Shown here: piece by piece, positions 33,118 to 40,342 of the stretch
How the letters are laid out: every line of letters starts with the position of its first letter
How positions within the stretch are numbered: position 1 is the stretch's first letter
From: Citrobacter werkmanii NBRC 105721
Lineage (GTDB): Bacteria > Pseudomonadota > Gammaproteobacteria > Enterobacterales > Enterobacteriaceae
DNA: 64,000 bases
Direction of reading: 5' to 3'
Assembly (NCBI GenBank): GCA_000759755.1
Contig: BBMW01000002.1
Span: forward strand, 62,001-126,000
Position numbers and translations under genes: made by a program
The notes under the pieces: model-generated
The model's input: only the letters and a program-made list of their open reading frames with translations
The model's database searches: none
What the model was told of the DNA's origin: nothing

Positions 33118-33426
33118 ATGAAAAAGATTGGCCTTGTTTTTATTTTGATTCCTTTTTTTGCGCAGGCAGATCTTTCTGCAAGTTCGTATTACAAGTGCAT
33201 TAAAGATAATGTGGTCAAATACAGTAAGACCAACGAATCAGCTGATTCCATTGCTTCTGCTGCTGTTACTTCCTGCGGTAGTGTATTGGGAGAAGTGCTA
33301 AAAAGTAGCACCCCATTCATGAATGCGAGTGCTGAAGCAAAATCTAAATTTATTGCTGATATGAAAGCTCAAGGTAAAGAGGCTGGAATAAAGTATGCGA
33401 TGGATGAAAAGCTAAACAAGGGATAG
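33118..33426 (+). CDS. Small exported protein, possible lysogenic-conversion gene
   Basis: A 102-residue protein with a clear Sec signal peptide (MKKIGLVFILIPFFAQA, cut before DLS). The mature part has two Cys (YYKCIKDN and VTSCGS) that could form a disulfide, and is Ser/Lys/Ala-rich. The gene is more AT-rich than the adjacent virion genes and is followed by a terminator. It lies nine bases after the last ejection gene, so it may be virion-linked or a moron. No family recognised. Confidence 0.72.
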   Translation: MKKIGLVFILIPFFAQADLSASSYYKCIKDNVVKYSKTNESADSIASAAVTSCGSVLGEVLKSSTPFMNASAEAKSKFIADMKAQGKEAGIKYAMDEKLNKG

Positions 33427-33427
33427 C

Positions 33428-33439
33428 GTGACATGTCAC
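33428..33439. repeat. Palindrome GTGACATGTCAC, copy 3
   Basis: Perfect 12-bp copy starting two bases after the stop of the exported-protein gene and directly before the terminator. Confidence 0.8.
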
Positions 33440-33461
33440 AAAGGCCGCCGAAGCGGCCTTT
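33440..33461. terminator. Bidirectional terminator between virion genes and antirepressor
   Basis: Stem AAAGGCCGC-CGAA-GCGGCCTTT; the A and T runs on both sides allow it to work for both convergent genes. Confidence 0.85.
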
Positions 33462-33467
33462 ATCTTA

Positions 33468-34154
33468 TCAGAACTTACCGGCCATGCTGTTGATGTACTG
33501 CGCGTGAGTCTGGATATCGCGCAGGCATTTACTGGCACCGACAATGTAGTTCATCATCGCCGTAACCTCAGAAAAAGCACCTTCAACATTATGCCCGTCG
33601 GAGTCCATCTTCCGTAGCAGGTCCATCAGCATTGACCGCTCCGTCAGGCCAAGAACACCTTCAGGTGAATGGATGTGCTCACGGTAGTTCGGCTTGAGTG
33701 GGGCGCTGTATTCCTGCTTTTCTCCCGTCTTCATCGCTTCCAGAATGGCGGGCATGAAGCTGGCCACAACCTTTTGCGCCTTATCTGCTGGTGATAATTC
33801 TTCACGAACGTAGCGACCGGTGCGACGGATTTGCGGGAGAACTTCGCCGGTTACCCATTTTCTGAAACGGTAGGGGATAGTGCCTGGAGTAACCGCATCG
33901 CGGCAGCGAAGGATTAGAGTATAGAGGCCGGACTCGGAGATGATTGTTGTTTCCTGCTCTCCGCCAAGGGTGTCGGTTGAGCCTACCCCCTTTTCATCAC
34001 TATCGAGTTTACGCACAGCGTCTCGATGGTTTGCAATTCCAATGGCACGACATACATCCATCGCAACAAACCAAGGAGCACCATCGATAATAATGGCTCT
34101 AACTTGGCAATCAGACTCGAAATTGAATACGGAAGGCTTAATTTGTGTAGACAT
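33468..34154 (-). CDS. ant: Bro-N antirepressor
   Basis: A 228-residue protein. Residues 1-115 are a Bro-N domain (VRAIIIDGAPWFVAMDVCRA, ESGLYTLILRCRDA, RFRKWVTGEVLPQIRRTGRY), the DNA-binding part of phage antirepressors. Residues about 150-228 are a different C-terminal domain (EHIHSPEGVLGLTERSMLMD) also found, alone, in the LexA-controlled gene at 34468. It should inactivate the prophage repressor. Its AAGGAG ribosome site is part of a C4 antisense-RNA target (34163-34170), so translation is probably blocked in the lysogen. Confidence 0.85.
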   Translation of the reverse strand: MSTQIKPSVFNFESDCQVRAIIIDGAPWFVAMDVCRAIGIANHRDAVRKLDSDEKGVGSTDTLGGEQETTIISESGLYTLILRCRDAVTPGTIPYRFRKWVTGEVLPQIRRTGRYVREELSPADKAQKVVASFMPAILEAMKTGEKQEYSAPLKPNYREHIHSPEGVLGLTERSMLMDLLRKMDSDGHNVEGAFSEVTAMMNYIVGASKCLRDIQTHAQYINSMAGKF

Positions 34155-34162
34155 AGTGTTCT

Positions 34163-34196
34163 CCTTTTAGTCGGATAACACCACCACTGAGACCAA
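34163..34196 (-). promoter_or_regulatory. C4 RNA target sites a and b in the antirepressor leader
   Basis: On the minus strand, TTGGTCTC (34189-34196) and CTAAAAGG (34163-34170, including the ribosome site) are complementary to AGACCAA and CCTTTTAG in the C4 RNA just upstream. Confidence 0.75.
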
Positions 34197-34208
34197 TCAG
34201 ATGGTGGT

Positions 34209-34283
34209 GAGCTGTGCAGAGTTGGTCTTACCGGCTAAAAGGACCCGGCGCGGATTTCTCCGCCCCCACACAACCCACCATAA
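34209..34283 (-). ncRNA. c4: C4 antisense RNA controlling the antirepressor
   Basis: About 75 nt on the minus strand with the conserved body of the P1/P7 C4 RNA family: a GC-rich hairpin (GGCGGAGAAATCCGC type at 34247-34264), then CCTTTTAGCCGG (34231-34242) and AGACCAA (34222-34228). These two segments pair with the sites that flank and cover the ribosome site of the antirepressor gene downstream. In P1 the C4 RNA is cut from the same transcript and silences ant. Exact ends are estimates. Confidence 0.78.
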
Positions 34284-34309
34284 TGCGAATGTGGCCGTGC
34301 TTAACGCAT

Positions 34310-34329
34310 AAAAAAACCGCTTGCGCGGT
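34310..34329 (-). terminator. Terminator-like hairpin upstream of C4
   Basis: Minus strand: stem ACCGC-GCAA-GCGGT followed by seven T. It lies between a second pair of C4-complementary sites (34337-34344, 34353-34360) and the C4 RNA. Confidence 0.65.
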
Positions 34330-34391
34330 GAATGCGCCTTTTAGTAATCCGGGAGACCAATCCCGGCACTGGATTTTGCCAGTGCCTGATA

Positions 34392-34437
34392 ACTATGGCA
34401 CAAGTATTTTGCGTTGTAAATTTACCGTAAAGGTAAT
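34392..34437 (-). promoter_or_regulatory. Promoter and operator of the C4-antirepressor transcript
   Basis: On the minus strand TTTACA (34415-34420) and CATAGT (34392-34397) are 17 bases apart. An operator (TTTACC-GTAAA-GGTAAT, 34421-34437) abuts the -35 box, so the repressor could control the antirepressor RNA. Confidence 0.6.
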
Positions 34438-34467
34438 GATAAACGCATGTTGTAGGATATTTCAACC

Positions 34468-34728
34468 TTATGTGGTTTGTTTTCGTAACTGTTCGGCACA
34501 GTAATCGAGATGCGTTTGCAGATCCTGCATAGTCATTTGAGAACTTGTGACGTAATTCACAAGCGCAACCAGTTCAGCCAACGGCCCGTCAACGTTGAAG
34601 CCATCTTTATCGAGCTCCCGCAGCAACTTCATAAGATGCGAATCCTCCACCAGGGACCTAACGCCTACCGGCGTGTGTATTCTTTCCTCAAATCCTTCTT
34701 CCATCGGATGGTGATACTGCCGTTGCAT
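34468..34728 (-). CDS. LexA-controlled stand-alone antirepressor C-terminal domain
   Basis: From 34728 (MQRQYHHPMEEGFEERIHTP) the product is 86 residues; GGAG lies upstream, making this start likelier than the ATG at 34746 (92 residues). The whole protein aligns with the C-terminal domain of the Bro-N antirepressor: ERIHTPVGVR, LMKLLRELDKDGFNVDGPLA and LVNYV match EHIHSPEGVL, LMDLLRKMDSDGHNVEGAFS and MNYIV. A LexA box lies just upstream. By analogy with the small LexA-regulated antirepressors of Gifsy prophages it may free the prophage on DNA damage. Confidence 0.78.
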   Translation of the reverse strand: MQRQYHHPMEEGFEERIHTPVGVRSLVEDSHLMKLLRELDKDGFNVDGPLAELVALVNYVTSSQMTMQDLQTHLDYCAEQLRKQTT

Positions 34729-34749
34729 CTCTTCTTCTCCATGCAATCA

Positions 34750-34765
34750 CTGTATAAACATACAG
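34750..34765 (-). promoter_or_regulatory. LexA (SOS) box
   Basis: CTGT-ATAAACAT-ACAG, extended to ACTGT...ACAGTA, stands 21 bases upstream of the minus-strand start at 34728. Confidence 0.85.
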
Positions 34766-34803
34766 TAGCAGAAGATATCAGGACTATCCAGCATGAAATG
34801 CAA

Positions 34804-34870
34804 ATTACCTGTAAGGTAATAAAGCAACTGATTAATACCTAAACGATTCATATAAGGTTTTTTGGGTAAT
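34804..34870 (+). promoter_or_regulatory. Operator, CATATAAGGTTT motif and possible promoter for the tailspike
   Basis: Perfect operator ATTACC-TGTAA-GGTAAT (34804-34820); second motif at 34849-34860; half-operator GGTAAT at 34865-34870. TTCATA (34847-34852) and TAGAAT are spaced 17 bases apart and could be a promoter for the tailspike. Confidence 0.6.
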
Positions 34871-34925
34871 AGAATGATCCAGAGTGCATGCGCGCCGGGC
34901 GCAAAAGCAATCTGGAGAAAATGAC

Positions 34926-37667
34926 ATGACGGTTTCAACCGAAGTTGACCACAATGACTACACGGGGAACGGGGTCACGACATCATTCCCCTATACCTTC
35001 CGAATTTTTCATAAGTCTGATCTGGTGGTGCAGGTTGTTGACCTGAGCGAAAACATCACTGAATTAACACTGGACACTGATTACACGGTAACTGGTGCTG
35101 GTGGGTACACTGGCGGAAATGTTGTTTTGTCGTCGCCTCTTGCCGACGGTTATCAGATTTCGATATCACGAGAGTTGCCGGTTACCCAGGAAACAGATCT
35201 CCGAAATCAGGGTAAGTTCTTCGCAGAAGTGCATGAGGATGCTTTTGATAAACTGACGATGCTGATTCAGCAGGTACGCAGTTGGTTAAGCCTGGCTCTT
35301 CGTAAGCCATCATTCGTGGCAAATTATTATGATGCTCTTGGCAATAATATCCGTAACCTGCGCGAACCTGTCAGGCCTCAGGATGCAGCTACTAAAAAGT
35401 ATGCAGATTCATTAAGCGCAGGAAACACATCTTATACAGATTCGTTGTTCAGCAGAACGATCCGCACAGGAGAAAGCATCCCGCAATTACCACCAGTTGA
35501 ATTCCGCAAAAATAAAATTGTTGGTATGGATAATGACGGTAACCCGATCATGTTGTTACCGGAATCTGGTTCTGCCTCTGATGTTCTGCTGGAGCTGGCA
35601 AAGCCTACTGGTGCCAGTTATATCGGTACGAAGTACGGGAGTCTTGACGAATACATAGATAATACTCCAAGTATTCTTGCAACTAAATATATGACAGAAG
35701 CTGAACTATTATCTGTTTTTAATCGTGACAGAAGTGTTTTTGTTGATCAGGCTCTTCAGTTAGCCGCTAATGAGGCAGCAGAAAAAGGTTGTGGTGTATT
35801 CTGTCCTCCTGGTGATTATGTTGTCGATAAGAAAGTAAATCTATGGACTGGAATAACATCATTCTGGGGGGATGGTGGGGCGACGATTGTAAGAAGTCAG
35901 CGATCATATTTTATATCCGGTTCGACTACGGATATTGATCCTACTCAGGACCGTTCAAATATGTTGCTGGTTGCATCAGGGGCTAGTGGTAACATTTCTA
36001 TCCATGGTTTGCGTTTTGATGGAAATGCAAGGAATATGGAGGTTGGTGCTTCTGGAGCAGGTTCATCTATACCTGACCAAACACGATATATAGACGTGTG
36101 TCCGACAAACGCAGAACCTTACGACAACACTCCTGACGGCGTTAAAACTCCAGTACCTAATGTCACATGGTCAGATCACAGATACTCACTGGGTGGGGTT
36201 CTGATATTTGACTGCGTATTCTATGATTCTCCTGGTTCATGTGTTGGCGGTAATATGAGAAATATCCGCATTCAGGGAAACACAATGGACGGATGGTATG
36301 ATCATGCTGTGTATACCGCTGGTGCTACATTTGCTTCTCCTGGTGTTGGTGCTCTTGTTGAAGAGATAGCAGTAATTGGTAACTCAATGAAAAACAGGGT
36401 TAACACAAGGGGTAACGGATGCATAAAAGGCCGTTGTGGTTTCACTCGCTTCTCAATAATAGGAAACAACTTAGACGTTTTAGATAATGCCGTTGTTCTG
36501 GATATGCCAGGTTCTAGTGGTAATATTCCATGGGGACAAATCACTGTATCTGCCAACAACATTAAAACGCAGGGTGTCGGTATCCACATTGTCCCAGGTA
36601 CCTCTACTACTCCATGGATTGATACCGGATGGATGAGAGCACTGGTTGTTTCTGGAAATACAATCAGAGCATATGATCGAATCCTTCTGATTGGAACAAA
36701 CGGAACCGTTATTGAATCTACAACTATGTCATTCAGCAATAACGTGATGACAGCCCCGTTGTTTATGTATAACTATGCAGCAATGAGCAATTGCCAGTTC
36801 AAAGTTGAAGGTGGTCTGATATCAACAAGTAGCCCGGTATTCATGAACGCGAGCGATGATTCAGGCTCGGTAAATAGCTCGATAACTTTCGCAGATGTTG
36901 AAATGAGGTCTGACTCTACTGCCTCAGTAGGATTTGCATCACTTGGTAACTTCAACAGAATTTTATTAACTGGCTGTAATGTTAATAATATGCAGTTCTC
37001 AACTGGTGCTGCTGCTACTCAATTACAGATTAAAGATTGTAATGTGTCATTTTTTTCTGGCTTTTCAGCAACAGCTATCCCATTTATAGATACTGTTACT
37101 TCAACTAATGTTGGGCTTATGAACCTAATAGAGATTGAAGGCAACAAATTTGATCGCGGACCATCTCTCATGAGACTGAAATGCTCATCTGCTTGTACTG
37201 TCTTGTTCACAAGAAATAAATTCATGAACTGCTCTAACCGAGTTGTTAATTTCCACCCAATTGGATATTCACCTAAAGTTTTGATTGTATCTGATAACGT
37301 GCAAATAGGCGGATTTCTTTTCAATCAATTGTTGACAGGGGTATCTAAGGCAACCGGTACCAGTTACGCAGAATTTACATATAACTATGTGGCATCAACT
37401 ACACCTGGAACAGCTGGTAACGCGACGATACTAATCGATGATGGGTCAACTCCATGGCTTTCACAGTACGAAAACATCAGGATTGCTGACAATATGTTCA
37501 AAGATGCGACTAATGCTATACAGTGCACTGGCTCAGCTGTATCTGGAATAGTGTCATTGAACAAGTTGTGGTTTGGAGACAACTCTTCGACCAACTCAAC
37601 TGCAACATGTCAGTACCCGGCAGTAAACAAGGCGAATACTGACATGCCGCAAAACATTACCATATAA
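34926..37667 (+). CDS. Tailspike, beta-helix receptor-binding protein
   Basis: Start at 34926 (MTVSTEVDHNDYTGNGVTTS), with GGAG upstream; 913 residues. Residues 1-150 are the virion-binding domain shared with T7-like fibres and Epsilon15 tailspikes (SFPYTFRIFHKSDLVVQVVD, DLRNQGKFFAEVHEDAFDKL). From about 270 a pectate-lyase-like right-handed beta-helix follows (AANEAAEKGCGVFCPPGDYV; repeated N-x-I/V-N turns such as IRIQGNTMDGWYDHAVYT). Such spikes bind and usually cleave O-antigen. The second half is more AT-rich than the first, a sign that the specificity domain was exchanged. O-antigen type cannot be told. Confidence 0.88.
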   Translation: MTVSTEVDHNDYTGNGVTTSFPYTFRIFHKSDLVVQVVDLSENITELTLDTDYTVTGAGGYTGGNVVLSSPLADGYQISISRELPVTQETDLRNQGKFFAEVHEDAFDKLTMLIQQVRSWLSLALRKPSFVANYYDALGNNIRNLREPVRPQDAATKKYADSLSAGNTSYTDSLFSRTIRTGESIPQLPPVEFRKNKIVGMDNDGNPIMLLPESGSASDVLLELAKPTGASYIGTKYGSLDEYIDNTPSILATKYMTEAELLSVFNRDRSVFVDQALQLAANEAAEKGCGVFCPPGDYVVDKKVNLWTGITSFWGDGGATIVRSQRSYFISGSTTDIDPTQDRSNMLLVASGASGNISIHGLRFDGNARNMEVGASGAGSSIPDQTRYIDVCPTNAEPYDNTPDGVKTPVPNVTWSDHRYSLGGVLIFDCVFYDSPGSCVGGNMRNIRIQGNTMDGWYDHAVYTAGATFASPGVGALVEEIAVIGNSMKNRVNTRGNGCIKGRCGFTRFSIIGNNLDVLDNAVVLDMPGSSGNIPWGQITVSANNIKTQGVGIHIVPGTSTTPWIDTGWMRALVVSGNTIRAYDRILLIGTNGTVIESTTMSFSNNVMTAPLFMYNYAAMSNCQFKVEGGLISTSSPVFMNASDDSGSVNSSITFADVEMRSDSTASVGFASLGNFNRILLTGCNVNNMQFSTGAAATQLQIKDCNVSFFSGFSATAIPFIDTVTSTNVGLMNLIEIEGNKFDRGPSLMRLKCSSACTVLFTRNKFMNCSNRVVNFHPIGYSPKVLIVSDNVQIGGFLFNQLLTGVSKATGTSYAEFTYNYVASTTPGTAGNATILIDDGSTPWLSQYENIRIADNMFKDATNAIQCTGSAVSGIVSLNKLWFGDNSSTNSTATCQYPAVNKANTDMPQNITI

Positions 37668-37724
37668 CGTTTACATGCAGCCGCGCAGAACCTAAAATGC
37701 TGATTTTGCGCGGCGAATTGTACT

Positions 37725-38903
37725 ATGGAAAGAAGAACCATTCTTAAAGCTATACTTTTAGCTTCAGCGTCATCATCAATACCTAGCGTGCATGCGGCGG
37801 TTAACTCTGAGAAAAGTAGGGGTGTTCCTGATTCGTTTGGGCTTAAAAGCCTAAAATCGACTCACATAAAAACTATGGGAATTTCTTCTGGCGATAAGAC
37901 AATATTAAACGTTGCTTTTATCGGTGATAGTTGGACTCAAGCACCAGACAGATACTCAGGCGTTCTTGCCGACTATCTTGTTGCGAAATATGGTGATGGC
38001 GGTTCAGGATGGATTGGTTTCGGATCGCTGTACAGGCCAGGATATTTCACGATTAATGGCTGCGGAAGGTCAAAGAAATTTATTGTTAAATATGATGATC
38101 CAGAGTCATGGGCCATCGGTGGATATGCAAACAGAAATACACCTGATCTGAGTGCTGCTGGTTCTAACAAAATTGGTGCAAAGATAACAGTGTTTGGAAG
38201 CGGCCCTGTAATTAAATATAAAATCTGCTATCAGAAGTCAGATGGGATATTTAAATACAAAGTCAGCGGAAGTGAATGGGTAACAATTGACGCCAGCAAA
38301 TCACCAACTGATATATCATTTCATGAGAGAGATTGTAATTTTGATGGAGCATGGAATATAGAATTCGTTGTGATTTCTGGTGAGTGCCTCATTGGTGGAA
38401 TCATGACATACTCTGGAAAACCTGGTGTCATAGTAAATAAATTGGGGTCAACAGGGTCAACAACTCGTGATTGGGCAGAAAAAGATAGGGATTCATGGGT
38501 ATCAGGTCTTAAAGAAATGACTCCTGACCTTGTTACTATTCTATTCGGTACTAATGATCAAAACATTCCTTTAACGGTAGATCAGTATTCACGTAATATT
38601 CTGAAGATTATCAGTCGCGTTAGAGAGGCTAATGATAATTGCGATATCCTCCTGATAGCACCTTGTGAAAATGCAAGGATGGATAACAAAATCGCCATGA
38701 AAAAATATGCCAACGCGTTGTATGAGATAGCAAAGCTAAAGAAGATAGGGTTTCTGAATCTTCAGCCAGTATTTGGCGAAACGCCACGTCATTATGATAT
38801 GGACAGCAGACTGCCGTTAATTGGCCCGGATAAAATACATCCAATAGAGAATACTGGTGGTAGATTAATAGCATACGCCTTAAGCGAAGCAATAGGATTT
38901 TAA
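37725..38903 (+). CDS. Exported SGNH/GDSL esterase, probable O-antigen modification
   Basis: A 392-residue protein. The N-terminus MERRTILKAILLASASSSIP-SVHA has a twin Arg before a hydrophobic stretch and an A-x-A-like cut, like a Tat or Sec signal. The SGNH hydrolase blocks are clear: FIGDSWT (catalytic Ser), FGTNDQN (oxyanion Asn) and GPDKIHP (Asp/His). It is AT-rich and follows the tailspike with its own spacing. Related enzymes remove acetyl groups from surface polysaccharide; as an exported protein it could change the lysogen's O-antigen, or act as a virion esterase. Substrate is inferred. Confidence 0.8.
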   Translation: MERRTILKAILLASASSSIPSVHAAVNSEKSRGVPDSFGLKSLKSTHIKTMGISSGDKTILNVAFIGDSWTQAPDRYSGVLADYLVAKYGDGGSGWIGFGSLYRPGYFTINGCGRSKKFIVKYDDPESWAIGGYANRNTPDLSAAGSNKIGAKITVFGSGPVIKYKICYQKSDGIFKYKVSGSEWVTIDASKSPTDISFHERDCNFDGAWNIEFVVISGECLIGGIMTYSGKPGVIVNKLGSTGSTTRDWAEKDRDSWVSGLKEMTPDLVTILFGTNDQNIPLTVDQYSRNILKIISRVREANDNCDILLIAPCENARMDNKIAMKKYANALYEIAKLKKIGFLNLQPVFGETPRHYDMDSRLPLIGPDKIHPIENTGGRLIAYALSEAIGF

Positions 38904-38963
38904 ATCACCCAAAAGGTAATTTTGGTAGGAGTTATCCTAGGTAATTCAAACCATATATGGTTT
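38904..38963 (+). promoter_or_regulatory. Operator and CATATATGGTTT motif upstream of lysis genes
   Basis: Operator ATCACC-CAAAA-GGTAAT (38904-38920, one mismatch), half-site at 38940-38945 and second motif at 38952-38963, 48 bases from operator start. It directly precedes the holin cassette. Confidence 0.65.
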
Positions 38964-39000
38964 ATTGTGTATGATGTGATCACCAACTAAGGGGGTCTTT

Positions 39001-39039
39001 ATGCACAGTAAACGGTGGTCATTATGTCAGCCCAGCTAA
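39001..39039 (+). CDS. Possible 12-aa leader peptide overlapping the holin start
   Basis: MHSKRWSLCQPS, with a strong AAGGGGGT ribosome site (38989-38996) five bases upstream. It overlaps the holin start (39024) by 16 bases in another frame. The holin itself has only a weak ribosome site, so its translation may depend on this leader. Confidence 0.45.
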   Translation: MHSKRWSLCQPS

Positions 39040-39428
39040 CCAGTGAGTCTTTAAATCAGTGGCTTAGTATGGGTTCTCTAGCTGCGGTTATCGCCGGAGT
39101 TCCTCCCGAGGTGGCTCTTGGTGCTTTATCAGGTGCGGTAATATTTATTACCTCAGCCGTTGAGTATCCAATACGCCGCCGGGTTCTCCTGTCGATGATT
39201 AGCTTTATCTGCGGTCTTCTCTTTTACAAACCAACCGCATCAATCCTTATCGGCGTAGCCAGCCTGATCCCAACTATCACGCAGGACTCTTTCGAGAAAG
39301 GGATCGTCTTCTCTGCTGGCGCGTTCGTGTCGGCAATCGTCGCAGTACGTATTGGTATCTGGCTCTATCACCGTTCCGACAATCCACGCGATTTAATCCC
39401 GGGGAGAAAAGACGATGACAACTCATGA
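39024..39428 (+). CDS. Holin 1
   Basis: A 134-residue protein starting MSAQLTSESLNQWLSMGSLA. It has at least three hydrophobic segments (AAVIAGVPPEVALGALSGAV, VLLSMISFICGLLFY, ASILIGVASLIPTI) and a further one near 100 (GAFVSAIVAVRIGIWLY), then a charged tail. This fits a membrane pore protein that times lysis. Overlaps the second holin gene by 14 bases. Confidence 0.8.
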   Translation: MSAQLTSESLNQWLSMGSLAAVIAGVPPEVALGALSGAVIFITSAVEYPIRRRVLLSMISFICGLLFYKPTASILIGVASLIPTITQDSFEKGIVFSAGAFVSAIVAVRIGIWLYHRSDNPRDLIPGRKDDDNS

Positions 39429-39723
39429 GCTGCTTTTACTCATTGCCAATGCGGTTATCTGTTCTGCGATAGCAATCCGCGTCGGAACCTTCCGGCGTAA
39501 TGGATCGCAACATCGCCGGTGGGGTGGGTGGATAGCCTACTTCCTTATCGTGGCGTCAGCCAGCATCCCCGTCCGCGCCGCATATGCAATCTGGTATCAC
39601 ACACCAATGGCCGCTGATTTATCAGAGGTCATTATCAATGCTGTCATGCTTGCCGCCGTTCTGAAGACGCGCGGTAACGTCGTGCAGATATTCAAAATAT
39701 CGAGGTCTCAACATGGACATTAA
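39415..39723 (+). CDS. Holin 2 (three-TM type)
   Basis: A 102-residue protein with three hydrophobic segments (ELLLLIANAVICSAIAIRVG, WIAYFLIVASASIPVRAAYA, VIINAVMLAAVLKT) and a basic C-terminus, matching the putative 3TM phage holin family. With the preceding gene it forms a two-component holin or holin/antiholin pair. Overlaps the endolysin gene by 11 bases. Confidence 0.8.
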   Translation: MTTHELLLLIANAVICSAIAIRVGTFRRNGSQHRRWGGWIAYFLIVASASIPVRAAYAIWYHTPMAADLSEVIINAVMLAAVLKTRGNVVQIFKISRSQHGH

Positions 39724-40342
39724 CCAGTTCCGGCGTGCAGCCGGTATCACTGAGCAACTGGCCGCACGCTGGTATCCACATATTACTGCTGCCATGAATG
39801 AGTTTTGCATTACCAAGCCAGATGACCAGGCGATGTTTATCGCGCAGGTCGGGCATGAGTCCGGAGGATTTACCCGGTTACAGGAGAACTTCAACTACAG
39901 CGTAAACGGGCTGTCCGGGTTTATCCGCGCCGGACGCATCACTCCGGACCAGGCCAACGCGCTGGGCCGAAAAACATATGAGAAGTCTCTGCCTTTGGAA
40001 CGCCAGCGCGCGATCGCCAACCTAGTGTACAGCAAGCGCTACGGTAACAATGCGCCTGGTGATGGATGGAAATACCGTGCGCGTGGACTCATCGGTATTA
40101 CGTTCCTCGATAACTACCGGGATTGCGGCAATGGTCTGAAGGTTGATTTGGTTGCTCAGCCTGAACTGCTGGCGCAGGATGAGTATGCGGCCCGTAGCGC
40201 GGCGTGGTTCTTCGCCAGTAAAGGTTGCATGAAGTACACAGGTGACCTGGTGCGCGTAACGCAGATTATCAACGGTGGCCAGAACGGTATCGACGACCGG
40301 CGCGCGCGTTATGGTGCTGCCCGTAAGGTGCTGGCATTATGA
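39713..40342 (+). CDS. GH19 chitinase-like endolysin
   Basis: A 209-residue glycoside hydrolase family 19 enzyme: FIAQVGHESGGFTRLQENFN holds the catalytic Glu; YGNNAPGDGWKYRARGLIGI and ITQIINGG-type segments (VTQIINGGQNGIDD) are typical. It lacks a signal peptide, so it needs the holins to reach and cut peptidoglycan. It overlaps Rz by four bases. Confidence 0.92.
   Translation: MDINQFRRAAGITEQLAARWYPHITAAMNEFCITKPDDQAMFIAQVGHESGGFTRLQENFNYSVNGLSGFIRAGRITPDQANALGRKTYEKSLPLERQRAIANLVYSKRYGNNAPGDGWKYRARGLIGITFLDNYRDCGNGLKVDLVAQPELLAQDEYAARSAAWFFASKGCMKYTGDLVRVTQIINGGQNGIDDRRARYGAARKVLAL

Noticed and set aside
34510-34842. Plus-strand frame of 110 codons opposite the LexA-controlled gene
   Set aside because: The minus-strand frame is a clear paralogue of the antirepressor domain with LexA box and ribosome site; the plus frame has neither.
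39143-39157. GGTAATATTTATTACC in the holin gene
   Set aside because: The half-sites are in the wrong order and spacing for the operator, and it is inside coding sequence.
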